24,476 bases of DNA from Parcubacteria group bacterium (lineage in GTDB: Bacteria; Patescibacteriota; Minisyncoccia; UBA6257; JACRHW01), in NCBI GenBank assembly GCA_016211955.1, contig JACRHX010000015.1, positions 1 to 24,476 on the forward strand. Reading direction: 5' to 3'. The position numbers and the translations under genes were made by a program. Below, one piece after another: positions 1 to 8,108 of this stretch (position 1 is its first letter; every line of letters begins with the position of its first letter). The notes under the pieces were generated by a model. The model worked only from the letters and a program-made list of their open reading frames with translations, was not told the origin of the DNA and did not search any database.

Positions 1-227
1 AGGTCTTTTATAAAAATCTCTTTAAGGGAATCAGGATGGAGAAGACCAATCAGTGCCCACGCCGTATCTTCTCTGAAACGCTGAGTTTGTGTATCAAGAA
101 GACTATATTTTTCGGCAATTTTATCAATAGCATCTTGTGTGGTATCGGCAAAGTAAGCATCAACCAAATCCTTTGGGATACGATCAAGATGTTTAAGGTA
201 CTCTTCTTTTGAAATATTAATTTTCAT
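1..227 (-). CDS. Hypothetical protein, N-terminal part only (runs off the window)
   Basis: An open frame begins with ATG at 227-225 on the minus strand and stays open to the window edge, giving about 75 residues (begins MKINISKEEYLKHLDRIPKD). It is hydrophilic and probably helical, with no signal peptide, membrane segment or recognised motif. It starts 8 bases after the stop of the 978-aa membrane protein, so it is probably the next gene of the same minus-strand unit and may belong to the secretion-like locus by position only. I do not recognise the family; the C-terminal part lies outside the window. Confidence 0.65.
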   Translation of the reverse strand, partial: MKINISKEEYLKHLDRIPKDLVDAYFADTTQDAIDKIAEKYSLLDTQTQRFREDTAWALIGLLHPDSLKEIFIKD

Positions 228-234
228 TGTAGTG

Positions 235-3171
235 CTATTTTGTTTTTTCAGGTGGTTTCATGTCAATTTTTGCTGCATTTCTTATTTCTTGTACCACCTT
301 GGTTCCTACTTGTTGTACCACCCCATGGTTTGTCTCTACGATTTTTGCTGTTTCAGCAAGAGCCTTAGCTATGGGCGCGGCTCTTTCCATCTTTATGGCC
401 GTGGAGGCGCTGCGTAAAATTTCTGCAGATTTAACAGCGACTTTTGCAGCTCTTGCTGCATCGACTGCTTCTCCAATACCCGTGAGATCCAAAGCAATAT
501 TTGCCGCTCCTCCGATAGCGCTTTTTACCCTTTCTCCCTCAGAGAGTTCCCTCCCATCTGCGGTTTTTCCAAAAACTCCTTGTAAAATCTCTTTCCCCCC
601 ACCAACAAAAGGTATGGCGTTTCCTAGTTCACTTACTATTTCTGCTTTTGACACACCGGGTTGTTTGCTTGATTCATTTTTTATTGTTTCTTCCGTATGT
701 TGAGGGCGAATAGTATAGGCTGCACGATAATTCATTCTTGCTTGCCTCGTTTGGGCGTGTTCTATCTCTTCCTCTGGGGAAAGGGTCGTGTTTTGAGCTG
801 ATTGAGTTGTTGTGCTTGTTGGCATATCAGGGGTTAGGTCTTTTTTTGAAGGCTTCCAGGAGGCCATTGGTGAGTTGGGTGCGACGATGTTTACGTGGTA
901 GTTGCGTTTTGCAATACCATTGTAGAACGCCCGATGTTTTTCTTTTGCATATTCTCCAATATCGCGCCCTCCCGCATTGCGTTCTAGCCCCCCTCGTATT
1001 TTTTCAAGATGTGCACCGGCATTATCATTGTTTAACACCTGTGACACCATGGCATCACCAGAAAGGACAACGGCTTGCCCGCCATCTGCGTGTTCCATAA
1101 GGCTGTCTACGTCTACATTACTACGTTCGCCCGAATTCATTCTGATGATTGCATTTGCCATAGCCTCTCCTTTTTTATCGCTGCTTGCCCCCAATACTCC
1201 TTCCTGGTATGCAATGTGGGATCCTGTAATTGCTTTGTATTCTTCGGCGTGTTGGGATTGCATTAATTTATTGTGTCCGGCATCTCCCATTTGCATGGCC
1301 TCGAGTGTCGAGGTTTTAAGCTTTTTATTTTTCGAGAGTCCTGCCGCTAGTTTCATTTGCATTGCAACATTTCTTTTTGCGCTTCCTGTTGCAATAAGGG
1401 TGTTTAGCGATTCGGGATCAAATTGTCCCGCATTTTTTAGGAACGAATCGGTATCCCCTTCTGCTGAGAATAGTTTATATGCGTTTTCTGTCTGATCTGC
1501 TTTGAACTTACCTCCGTTTTCTGCGTGCTTTTTCATCCACGCTACCGCCTCTGCCTTTTTCTCCGCGCTTGTGAGCTTGCTTGATGCATCCAGTTTCGCG
1601 TAAAGATCAACATTTTTTTGCACGGTGTCTCTATCTGCATTTGCGATATCTTGTTTTGTTTTTTCGTCGAGCGGTTTTCTTATCGCCGTCCCTGCCTGCT
1701 GTAGGCCTTGCCCTACGGAGGCCTGCATATTGCCCAACGCCCCCTTCCAGCCAAGGAGACCACCCTTTCTCGACAATCCCTTTTGTGTCATCTCGTCCCC
1801 CATTCTTTGTATGCGTTTCCCGGCACCCGTTTTTGCGAATGTTTTTGCTGCGCTATGTCCGGCACCCTGCGAGAGGCGTACTGCTATGCTTGATGCCCCC
1901 TGTGAATGTTCAAATGCTGTCTTAAGCCCTACTCCAATTAATGTGGAGACGGTAACCCCAACAAGGAGCATAGCAAGAAGGTTATCAAGAACTCCGCCTC
2001 CAGCCGCCCATGCACCGCCATTTGAGACCATGGCGTAGATAATAATCGCAATATAAAAATAGAATAGAGTAAATGTGGGTAAGAAGCACCACATAAAGAA
2101 CTCCTCCCACCACTTAGACCACCCCCCTCGTGTGCTATCAAATATATTTTGGAGCCATATAAGAGGTGACATGATAATGAGATTAATGAGGTGGCCGATA
2201 CGTACGATCATCACAAGTACGAGCATTAAGAAGATCCACGCCATAAAGAGGAGAAATACAGATTTAACATAGATATCTGCGAGGGCGATAATGCCCTTAG
2301 AGTCATCGCTATAAGTAACTATATTTTCTGTTGATTTTTGTTGATCAAGTCCGGCTGGTTTCCCTGTTACGAGGGTTGCGCCAGACATGTTAAAGATGAG
2401 CTTATCAAGTCCCGTCCCCCCCTCACCAGAGCCCTTGTTGGGGCTTTGGCTTATTTGGTAGAGGATAAACGTTGAACCAATATTGTTTACATCAAGAAAG
2501 AAGCCAATAAAAACAAGGCTGAAATTAATAAGAAGAGCGCCTATAATGAGGTTTAACAGTGCCTTACGATAGCCATAGCTTTCGATGCCCACCATGGTGG
2601 CACAGGCGATGACGATCATGGCGAGAACAAAGCCGAGGTTTACAAAGTCACGTATGATAGACCAGAAGTTTCTAATGGTTTCATGAAGTACATTGAACTT
2701 TATCATCGAGTCAAGAAGAGAGGCGGTTATGGTGAGGAGGCCGAGATCAAAATTAATCAATGCCACCGCTGGAGCAGAGAATACTTTCCATAACACACAA
2801 CCGGCATCAATCCATCCACAGCTGACAGTGCTTGCTGTCACTGTCTGACTTCCCGTAACATTTGTTCCACCGCTCGCCTTTCCATCTGTTGTGTTTAGGA
2901 TGGTGCCGTTTTTGAGTGCGTTGATGTACGCGGTAATGTCTTGGCCAGCTTTGTTATAATATGTTGTTCTCGTTGGTTCTCCGCCGGGACCACCACCACT
3001 CACCATTGTCTGTTTAGGGTCAATGGTTTTGTCGATTGGTGTTGGTTGCGTTGCTTCTGGCGCTGCAAATACGATTGGTGTGGTAAGTGGTATAAAAAAC
3101 AAGATCAAAAGAACCACTTCAAGGAGTTTGGTGTGTGAGTACAGAAAGGATTTTTTTGGAAGGAGAGACAT
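235..3171 (-). CDS. VirB6/TrbL-like polytopic membrane protein with long soluble C-terminal tail
   Basis: The 978-residue product begins with a signal peptide (hydrophobic core about residues 16-35, then AAPEA). A polar stretch with a Cys pair near residues 115-125 follows, then about six or seven membrane segments between residues 130 and 430, for example LGFVLAMIVIACATMVGI and LLINFSLVFIGFFL. This arrangement resembles VirB6/TrbL inner-membrane channel proteins of type IV secretion systems, which in some bacteria carry long C-terminal extensions. The last 550 residues are soluble, Ala/Lys/Gln rich and mostly helical. Residues about 849-910 carry a module with the pattern P-x-x-G-x-x-K...G-K-T-x-x-G-x-E-L...E-R-V, resembling the pre-toxin TG motif and matching the 178-aa protein encoded at 7515-8051. 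The start is the first ATG before the signal peptide. The VirB6/TrbL assignment is by topology, not sequence identity. Confidence 0.75.
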   Translation of the reverse strand: MSLLPKKSFLYSHTKLLEVVLLILFFIPLTTPIVFAAPEATQPTPIDKTIDPKQTMVSGGGPGGEPTRTTYYNKAGQDITAYINALKNGTILNTTDGKASGGTNVTGSQTVTASTVSCGWIDAGCVLWKVFSAPAVALINFDLGLLTITASLLDSMIKFNVLHETIRNFWSIIRDFVNLGFVLAMIVIACATMVGIESYGYRKALLNLIIGALLINFSLVFIGFFLDVNNIGSTFILYQISQSPNKGSGEGGTGLDKLIFNMSGATLVTGKPAGLDQQKSTENIVTYSDDSKGIIALADIYVKSVFLLFMAWIFLMLVLVMIVRIGHLINLIIMSPLIWLQNIFDSTRGGWSKWWEEFFMWCFLPTFTLFYFYIAIIIYAMVSNGGAWAAGGGVLDNLLAMLLVGVTVSTLIGVGLKTAFEHSQGASSIAVRLSQGAGHSAAKTFAKTGAGKRIQRMGDEMTQKGLSRKGGLLGWKGALGNMQASVGQGLQQAGTAIRKPLDEKTKQDIANADRDTVQKNVDLYAKLDASSKLTSAEKKAEAVAWMKKHAENGGKFKADQTENAYKLFSAEGDTDSFLKNAGQFDPESLNTLIATGSAKRNVAMQMKLAAGLSKNKKLKTSTLEAMQMGDAGHNKLMQSQHAEEYKAITGSHIAYQEGVLGASSDKKGEAMANAIIRMNSGERSNVDVDSLMEHADGGQAVVLSGDAMVSQVLNNDNAGAHLEKIRGGLERNAGGRDIGEYAKEKHRAFYNGIAKRNYHVNIVAPNSPMASWKPSKKDLTPDMPTSTTTQSAQNTTLSPEEEIEHAQTRQARMNYRAAYTIRPQHTEETIKNESSKQPGVSKAEIVSELGNAIPFVGGGKEILQGVFGKTADGRELSEGERVKSAIGGAANIALDLTGIGEAVDAARAAKVAVKSAEILRSASTAIKMERAAPIAKALAETAKIVETNHGVVQQVGTKVVQEIRNAAKIDMKPPEKTK

Positions 3172-3197
3172 TGAGAAAGATTTCTAATACTATGTTT

Positions 3198-3280
3198 GTC
3201 ATTCTGAGGCATCAGCCGAAGAATCTCTCGATTTTAGGACAGGTGGTGGTAGAGAGATCCTTCACTGCGTTCAGGATGAC
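3198..3280. repeat. REP-like imperfect palindrome, GTCATTCTGA family
   Basis: Outer arms GTCATTCTGA (3198-3207) and TCAGGATGAC (3271-3280) are complementary with one mismatch; inner arms GAAGAATCTCTC and GAGAGATCCTTC also pair with one mismatch. It fills the 120-base gap between the 978-aa and 925-aa genes. Palindromes opening GTCATTCTGAG and closing CTCAGRATGAC are a recurrent intergenic repeat type in many bacterial genomes. It could form a long stem in the mRNA between the two genes. Confidence 0.75.
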
Positions 3281-3291
3281 GGTTTATGTTC

Positions 3292-6069
3292 TTAAAAACA
3301 CCAGAGTTGATTATTCAGTGGAATACAATTCTGATTTGTCTGTCTTATGCAAAGTGTTCCGTTAAGTTGACCACTCACACACAATTGACCTGCTTGTTGG
3401 TCGGTGCAGAATAACCCATCAATAAGTTTGTTGTTGATACACGTCCCCGGTGGTTTCGTCGTGTATTTTATGACTATATTTTGGTTACCTTGGAGTTTTA
3501 GTGCCTGATACTCCGTGGAGGTGGCGTTGTTTACACTCATTGTTAGATCACGAAATCCATCTACGGGGGGGAGGTTAAAGAGCTGGGTTTGATTAAACGT
3601 TTTTCCCCACGCGCTGAAGAAATCGCTAAGTGTGTATTCTTTTTGCGTGAGCGTTTGTACGAAGAGGGTTCCTGACGTGTCTGTGGTGAAGGGAGATTGC
3701 TGGCATCCGTTTGTCACGTTAATGTTTGCCGGGATCGTCGTTGATATATTTTCAACCTCTATAGTAAGTGTAGTTTGGAATTTTATTATCTGGGATAACC
3801 ATGTTCGTATTGATGTGAAGTATCGGGGTATGTTTGTATCTTCGATTTCTTTCATTGTCGAATCGATACTTTCAAGGAACTGGCTTTCGTTTTCCATTAA
3901 TGTTTCAAGTTTCTCCGGAGAGCTATTTTTAAACTGATCTATAGAATCCTGTACGTTTTGAAGCATGTCCTTGGTTGCCAAGTTATCCTCTACCATGTCT
4001 TCTATAAGAGGAAGGGTATCTCTGGCTAGTTGTTGGTTGTCTGTTGGGCATTTGGCTATGTCCGCATAGATGGTTTTTACCTGATTGAGTTTCGTGGCAA
4101 TGGTGTTTAGATTTTCTGTCGCTCTACTTATCCGACCGGGCATGTCCATGTTTTCTATCGTCTCATTAATCATTTGTTTTTGCAGCTCCTTATTCGAGTT
4201 GAATAATCCACTAGCTATTTCGCAATCTGCCTTTGCCGATCCACTAAAGGCGCTGCAGTCGATTTTTCCTGATGATTGACCTGTTCCTCCGCCAATAGAG
4301 ATACCAGAGAGTGTTCCGTCGTCACCACCAGGGTTGTTTCCTGCGGCGACAATTTTGTTGATAGTCTCTTTCATGGGGTCGCCGCTCGGAAGTGAATTGC
4401 CATATTGTGAGAGCTGGTTTCTGGATCCCTGTGAGTTTCCACTGTTTCCAAACACCCCATCGAGTGACCCCCCTTGCGAGACGATTTGTTGAATAAGGTC
4501 TTTTGCGGGATTGTTGTCATCTAGCGCATCACCATATTTTGATAATTGACCGAGGAGTTGTTGTTTGAGTATGTCCCCAATATCGGCCGTTTTTCCTAAG
4601 CCACCCTTACCAGACAGTTTTCCAATAACAGAGTTATCAAGGAAGCTGTTTACCCACTCTTCAATGGTATTGTTAAGCATTTGTTTGATATCGATACCAA
4701 TGAACTCTTTTATCATTTGTTCGTAGGCGACGGCGGGAGTTTTGGTGTCCCAGTGACACGTGCTAGGACACATGTCCTGTGATTTGTAGCTACTACAGAT
4801 TGGTGCAGAGAAAACATTTATTGCCCCACCTCCCGCAAATGGCAGGCTAGGTTGTCCATTTGATCCAGACCCCGCTCCCGCAGATAGCGATTTAGAAAGA
4901 GCCACCCTATTTAGGTTTTTGGGTGTGAGGAGTTGTTCATTTGAGGCAAAGCGTTGCAACACATCAGAATTGTAAGTCTGAAAAACTTGAAGGTCTCTGT
5001 TTGTTGTGCCCGTCTCGGTGTTTACGCTTTTAGGTTTCTTTATTCCACCAGGGCTAACACACTCCCCTTCGCCAAGTATTCCTTTTGTTGCGATGGCTTC
5101 GTTTTCTATTCTTTTCGCATCCTCTTCAGCCCTTAACGCTGCTTCTGACCCGCCCAGCAGAAGATTAAGAGAGTATATGTATCTTGGATTTATCGCGATC
5201 GCTCTTTGGAGCCCCCCAATGGTGGTAAAAGATCTCGCTTTTTGATAATCCTCCTCTAGTCTTGCAGAGCTTTGTTTTTGTGCCTGATCGTAGGAGCTTA
5301 GGAATTTATTTGCATAACGTCCTGCCCAATTGGTCACCCAACGTGGCGCGCCACTGTTTTGGATGGTGTCGAGGATGGTGCTCTTAATCTTTTCCGTTAG
5401 GGCAAGCTTCATACGCTCCGTAATCTTCTTCAAAATCTGATCAAACTGTATCAACTGCCGAGCCTTCTTCTGTTCAGCTTTTATCCTCCCAGTTTCTATT
5501 AATGACATCCTATCTGCCACATTTTTTTTTACTGCATTTATCTGTTCATGAAAGCTAATCATTGCATCTGTAATTATGTTTGCAGGGTCAATCCCCGCAT
5601 GATCCGCGATGGCTACTAGTGGACCCGCCAAGGAAAGGAAACCTATAAGTTCACTTTGTGCTGTCGCTATTTTAAGGCATTCAGTCAAAACAAATTTTTG
5701 ATGAAGACTTAGGTTTGTCGCGCTATCAATATCTTTTTGGGTAGTGAGTAGCTTGAGAGGTGTATTTATTCCAAGTCCACCCAGTATGCCGGTGAAGAAG
5801 TCTTCTGCCATATCTTTTGATGCAAGCGCTATTTTTGTTTGTGCGTCTGTACATGCAGACACGGCACCAACAGAAGCAGTTACTGCATTGTTGACTATTA
5901 CTGTCACATCAGCTATTACGATAGCAGCACCAGCAACACCAAGTGCTTTTTCAAGTTCTTCTTTAAAATCAATCGTAATCTCAACCGGGATAGCCTTCGC
6001 TTGCCCCGTAAAAAGAACAAAAACAATAAGGACGGTGCACCCAATTTTTTTATACAGCTGGAATTTCAT
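3292..6069 (-). CDS. Large exported Cys-containing hypothetical protein of the secretion-like locus
   Basis: The 925-residue product starts with a signal peptide (charged start, hydrophobic core about 11-22, cleavage near GQAKA). After it comes an Ala/Val-rich segment about 40-75, long helical stretches rich in Lys and Gln, a Cys cluster (ICSSYKSQDMCPSTCHWD), a low-complexity Gly/Ser/Gln region holding a two-unit internal repeat, and a coiled-coil-like region of Asn/Leu/Ile-rich helices. The C-terminal 55 residues contain six cysteines, suggesting a disulfide-stabilised external domain. No enzymatic motif is visible. Position directly before the VirB6/TrbL-like gene on the same strand suggests a secreted or envelope-spanning partner of that apparatus. 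Start ATG at 6069-6067 fits the signal peptide. Function unknown. Confidence 0.7.
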   Translation of the reverse strand: MKFQLYKKIGCTVLIVFVLFTGQAKAIPVEITIDFKEELEKALGVAGAAIVIADVTVIVNNAVTASVGAVSACTDAQTKIALASKDMAEDFFTGILGGLGINTPLKLLTTQKDIDSATNLSLHQKFVLTECLKIATAQSELIGFLSLAGPLVAIADHAGIDPANIITDAMISFHEQINAVKKNVADRMSLIETGRIKAEQKKARQLIQFDQILKKITERMKLALTEKIKSTILDTIQNSGAPRWVTNWAGRYANKFLSSYDQAQKQSSARLEEDYQKARSFTTIGGLQRAIAINPRYIYSLNLLLGGSEAALRAEEDAKRIENEAIATKGILGEGECVSPGGIKKPKSVNTETGTTNRDLQVFQTYNSDVLQRFASNEQLLTPKNLNRVALSKSLSAGAGSGSNGQPSLPFAGGGAINVFSAPICSSYKSQDMCPSTCHWDTKTPAVAYEQMIKEFIGIDIKQMLNNTIEEWVNSFLDNSVIGKLSGKGGLGKTADIGDILKQQLLGQLSKYGDALDDNNPAKDLIQQIVSQGGSLDGVFGNSGNSQGSRNQLSQYGNSLPSGDPMKETINKIVAAGNNPGGDDGTLSGISIGGGTGQSSGKIDCSAFSGSAKADCEIASGLFNSNKELQKQMINETIENMDMPGRISRATENLNTIATKLNQVKTIYADIAKCPTDNQQLARDTLPLIEDMVEDNLATKDMLQNVQDSIDQFKNSSPEKLETLMENESQFLESIDSTMKEIEDTNIPRYFTSIRTWLSQIIKFQTTLTIEVENISTTIPANINVTNGCQQSPFTTDTSGTLFVQTLTQKEYTLSDFFSAWGKTFNQTQLFNLPPVDGFRDLTMSVNNATSTEYQALKLQGNQNIVIKYTTKPPGTCINNKLIDGLFCTDQQAGQLCVSGQLNGTLCIRQTNQNCIPLNNQLWCF

Positions 6070-6082
6070 AAGAAAAATGTTC

Positions 6083-6140
6083 GAGGTTGAACTTCACTCA
6101 ATTGTTGTCGTATCCAACTATGGAAGTCGAACTTCCATAG
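6083..6140. repeat. Two palindromes: GAGGTTGAACTTC type and perfect GGAAGTCGAACTTCC type
   Basis: GAGGTTGAACTTC at 6083-6095 matches the repeat family that brackets the transposase gene at 8830-9534. At 6118-6140 a perfect palindrome has 10-bp arms (CTATGGAAGT and ACTTCCATAG) around CGA; its core resembles the GAAGTCGGACTTC repeats inside the 411-aa gene at 18314-18368. Both lie in the gap upstream of the 925-aa gene. Confidence 0.7.
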
Positions 6141-6196
6141 TTCAGTCGTCATCCTGCCGTTAATGGGGACAGCCACCATTGTTTCTGTTGATTCTA

Positions 6197-6216
6197 GATT
6201 CCCGCCTTCGCGGGAA
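6197..6216. repeat. ATTCCCGC-GCGGGAAT palindrome
   Basis: Perfect 8-bp arms ATTCCCGC (6197-6204) and GCGGGAAT (6209-6216) around CTTC, followed by GACA. The same core recurs near 17516-17536. This is a widespread bacterial dispersed palindrome type. The rest of the 6070-6291 gap holds the repeats at 6083-6140 and AT-rich sequence with nothing else recognisable. Confidence 0.75.
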
Positions 6217-6291
6217 TGACAAATAGTTTTGATTTTTGAGTTGCAGTTTTGCATTTTGGGTTTTGAATTTCTATTTCATGTACTAATTTCG

Positions 6292-6315
6292 CTAACGAGC
6301 TAACGAGCTAACGAG
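6292..6315. repeat. Three tandem copies of CTAACGAG at the end of the 247-aa gene
   Basis: CTAACGAG occurs at 6292-6299, 6300-6307 and 6308-6315. On the gene strand this reads CTCGTTAG three times and encodes the final residues and the TAG stop. The same unit (AGCTCGTT/AACGAGCT) appears in the two insertions inside the helicase gene at 11079-11160 and 12169-12250. Confidence 0.85.
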
Positions 6316-7032
6316 TGCTAGTTTCTGTGTAATCGCATTCGTCGTAATAGCAAACTGCGCGTTGGTGGTTGCAAGGAGTTTTATCATGAGGGCGGATTTG
6401 ATGGGGTCGGCATCGGTGTTTGAAATAGTGTCATAGACAAGCGCGCGTGTTTTTGTGATACGGACAAGCTCGTGATGAATAGGATAATATTCAATAGGTA
6501 CAGAAAGCGCCTCTAGTTTTTTTGCGAGGGTAACATAAAAAGCGGTTGCCTTTGCGGGATCTAGGTTTGTATCAAAATCGGGAAGATTCTTTGACGTGAC
6601 GAGGGCAGATGTTGCTTTTAGGTAGGCGGTTTTTTCTCGTTCGCTTGTCCCCTTTTTTGTGCGAGCGTGCACGAGTATGCCTCCCGCGATATCCTTGCGC
6701 AATTGTTCTTCGTATTGAGAGACGTTTTCTTCGAGATAATTATTTACAAATGAAGAAAATTCTTCGGGCGAATTAAATTTTGCCTGCGTTTCATCTTGCG
6801 CGGAGGTGAGGCGATTACTGATGGCGTCGCCGAGTTGGTCTCCTAAATCCTCCGTAAATTGTGTGTTGTAGGATATGTCAGTGCGTATTGTTTTCCGTGC
6901 GGGATTCATGTTAAAACCAAGTGGTTTATATTCTGAAGAATTTGTTTTTTTGAAAAAGAAAGACAGCGCAAATAGGATAAGGAGCGCAATACTACCGATG
7001 CCTAAAAACGAAAGCAACTTTTGCCGTTTCAT
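6292..7032 (-). CDS. Single-pass membrane-anchored hypothetical protein
   Basis: The product is 246 residues from ATG 7032-7030 (a GTG directly before it would add one residue). A basic start is followed by one membrane segment, about residues 8-27 (FLGIGSIALLILFALSFFFK), then a soluble, mostly helical domain that should lie outside the membrane. No catalytic motif or conserved cysteine is seen. I chose the ATG because an extended -10 box (TGGTATACT) lies 8 nt before it. The last residues (VSSLAR) and the stop codon are encoded by a tandem 8-bp repeat, so the original C-terminus may have been altered. Neighbours suggest an envelope role linked to the secretion-like genes. Family not recognised. 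Confidence 0.7.
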   Translation of the reverse strand: MKRQKLLSFLGIGSIALLILFALSFFFKKTNSSEYKPLGFNMNPARKTIRTDISYNTQFTEDLGDQLGDAISNRLTSAQDETQAKFNSPEEFSSFVNNYLEENVSQYEEQLRKDIAGGILVHARTKKGTSEREKTAYLKATSALVTSKNLPDFDTNLDPAKATAFYVTLAKKLEALSVPIEYYPIHHELVRITKTRALVYDTISNTDADPIKSALMIKLLATTNAQFAITTNAITQKLALVSSLAR

Positions 7033-7040
7033 CACCTTTT

Positions 7041-7049
7041 AGTATACCA
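7041..7049 (-). promoter_or_regulatory. Extended -10 promoter for the 247-aa gene
   Basis: On the minus strand TGGTATACT (TG-N-TATACT) ends 8 nt before the ATG at 7032. No good -35 is seen. The spacing suggests a leaderless or near-leaderless transcript. The rest of the 7033-7176 gap holds the terminator at 7104-7137. Confidence 0.5.
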
Positions 7050-7103
7050 ACAAAAACCCGTGGAAAAGCTGTGGATAAGGTGATAAAAATATGAGGGTAT
7101 CTT

Positions 7104-7137
7104 AATAAAAAACCTAGTACGTTTTTGGTGTACTAGG
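7104..7137 (-). terminator. Rho-independent terminator after the 113-aa gene
   Basis: Perfect 8-bp arms CCTAGTAC (7113-7120) and GTACTAGG (7130-7137) around a 9-nt loop. On the minus strand the hairpin is followed by TTTTTTATT. It lies about 40 bases after the stop of the gene at 7177-7518 and isolates that two-gene unit from the 247-aa gene. Confidence 0.85.
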
Positions 7138-7176
7138 CTTGTTATTATTTTCTTTTGTATACAGAAGAGAAACGTA

Positions 7177-7518
7177 CTACTCCGATCCCATAATGGCATT
7201 CCTTATGTTTTGTATTTCCTTTTCTTTATATAGTTGTTCTTCTTGTTTTTCCCGTGCCTCATCTTGTTGTTTAATGGTACTTAAAAGCACACTGTCTTTT
7301 TTTAGGATATCTTTTTCTTCTTCGGTGAGTTCCTTGCCCCCTACTCGTAGAAGTTCGAGTTTCTCTTTCTCGAGGCTTGCTCGTAGCTCCTCATGCTGTT
7401 CTGGTTCCATATATTCCAAAATCGATCTCCAATATTCTAGTTCGTCCTTATCTTCCCCTAGATTTTCCAAATCGGTTAGTAGAGCATTAATGCGTGATAT
7501 AATATCGAGTTCGTTCAT
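7177..7518 (-). CDS. Small acidic coiled-coil-like protein, coupled to the 178-aa gene
   Basis: The 113-residue product is strongly acidic and lacks cysteine and any membrane segment. Most of it should be helical: residues 1-55 are rich in Glu, Asp and Leu, and residues 65-105 (SEKDILKK-like and EEQLYKEKE stretches) look like a coiled coil. Its ATG overlaps the TGA of the upstream 178-aa gene by four bases (ATGA), so the two are almost certainly translated together, and a terminator closes the unit. No family recognised. Because it follows a gene with a pre-toxin-like module in a coupled pair, a neutralising or chaperone role is possible, but this is inference from context only. Confidence 0.75.
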   Translation of the reverse strand: MNELDIISRINALLTDLENLGEDKDELEYWRSILEYMEPEQHEELRASLEKEKLELLRVGGKELTEEEKDILKKDSVLLSTIKQQDEAREKQEEQLYKEKEIQNIRNAIMGSE

Positions 7519-8051
7519 AGCTTTGTTTTTATATTATAGGTGCTTGCGTGTTTTTTGAATCCCCCCATCATTTTCTTTTCCGCATATTGTTCTGCTTTGG
7601 CAACAAGGTCTGGGTGTTTTGTCATAAATTGTAGTGTTGCCTGAAAGATAGCAGCCGCTCTTATGAGTCCCCTTGCGGCGAGCCCTTCACCTATTTTTGC
7701 GACGAGTGGAATGGCTTTTCCACCGAGACGGAGAATTTCACCACCCATGAGATCTGTGGCAAGTATGGCTACACCAAGAGCGGCATGCACAACCCTTTCT
7801 TTTCCCAAGAGTTCTTCACCTAACAATGTTTTCCCCACTCCTGCCTCGTAAAATGTTTTTAGTGAGCCAGCAACAGGTGTCATATCTAGTCCATTGGAGA
7901 TAAACATCTTCTGTGCCAACCTGCCTCGTTTATCTGCACCCTGTTCTTTAATTTTTTCTATTGTTTTTAGCCCCTCTTTTTTTTCTTGAGTAGGTGGTTT
8001 ATTATTTTCGCGCGATGCATCTTTTGTGTTTACGATCGATGATTCATCCAT
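7515..8051 (-). CDS. Hypothetical protein with a pre-toxin TG-like module
   Basis: The 178-residue product has a hydrophilic, Lys/Glu-rich first 50 residues and no signal peptide. Residues about 53-112 contain NGLDMTPVAGSLK, then GVGKTLLGEELLGKERV, then a hydrophobic Ala/Gly-rich stretch. The sequence pattern (P-V-x-G-x-x-K, then G-K-x-x-x-G-E-x-L-x-x-x-E-R) resembles the pre-toxin TG domain found before toxin domains in polymorphic toxins, and aligns with the tail of the 978-aa protein at 235-3171. The last 65 residues are helical and basic, without a known toxin fold. It is first in a two-gene unit with the acidic 113-aa protein. The domain call is by eye; the hydrophobic stretch could instead be a membrane-inserting segment. 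Confidence 0.7.
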   Translation of the reverse strand: MDESSIVNTKDASRENNKPPTQEKKEGLKTIEKIKEQGADKRGRLAQKMFISNGLDMTPVAGSLKTFYEAGVGKTLLGEELLGKERVVHAALGVAILATDLMGGEILRLGGKAIPLVAKIGEGLAARGLIRAAAIFQATLQFMTKHPDLVAKAEQYAEKKMMGGFKKHASTYNIKTKL

Positions 8052-8059
8052 GACTATAT

Positions 8060-8065
8060 ACTATA
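8060..8065 (-). promoter_or_regulatory. -10 box (TATAGT) for the 178/113-aa unit
   Basis: TATAGT on the minus strand lies 8 nt before ATG 8051-8049. No Shine-Dalgarno sequence is present. The gap 8052-8108 must hold promoters in both directions because the two flanking genes are divergent. Confidence 0.45.
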
Positions 8066-8096
8066 TGATTATTTAAATGAGTTGCAAGTCCTGTGT

Positions 8097-8102
8097 TACA
8101 AT
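8097..8102 (+). promoter_or_regulatory. -10 box (TACAAT) for the 195-aa gene
   Basis: TACAAT ends 6 nt before the ATG at 8109, so transcription would begin at or next to the start codon. This spacing decides the start: the upstream TTG at 8082 in the same frame would lie before the -10 box. Confidence 0.45.
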
Positions 8103-8108
8103 AACAGC

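Noticed and set aside
1581..2038. Long plus-strand frames within the 978-aa gene
   Set aside because: They are Cys/Pro/Ser-rich shadows opposite a clear membrane-protein gene, with no own promoter or ribosome binding site.
8082..8108. TTG start adding nine residues to the 195-aa protein
   Set aside because: It lies upstream of the likely -10 box at 8097-8102, so it would not be transcribed.
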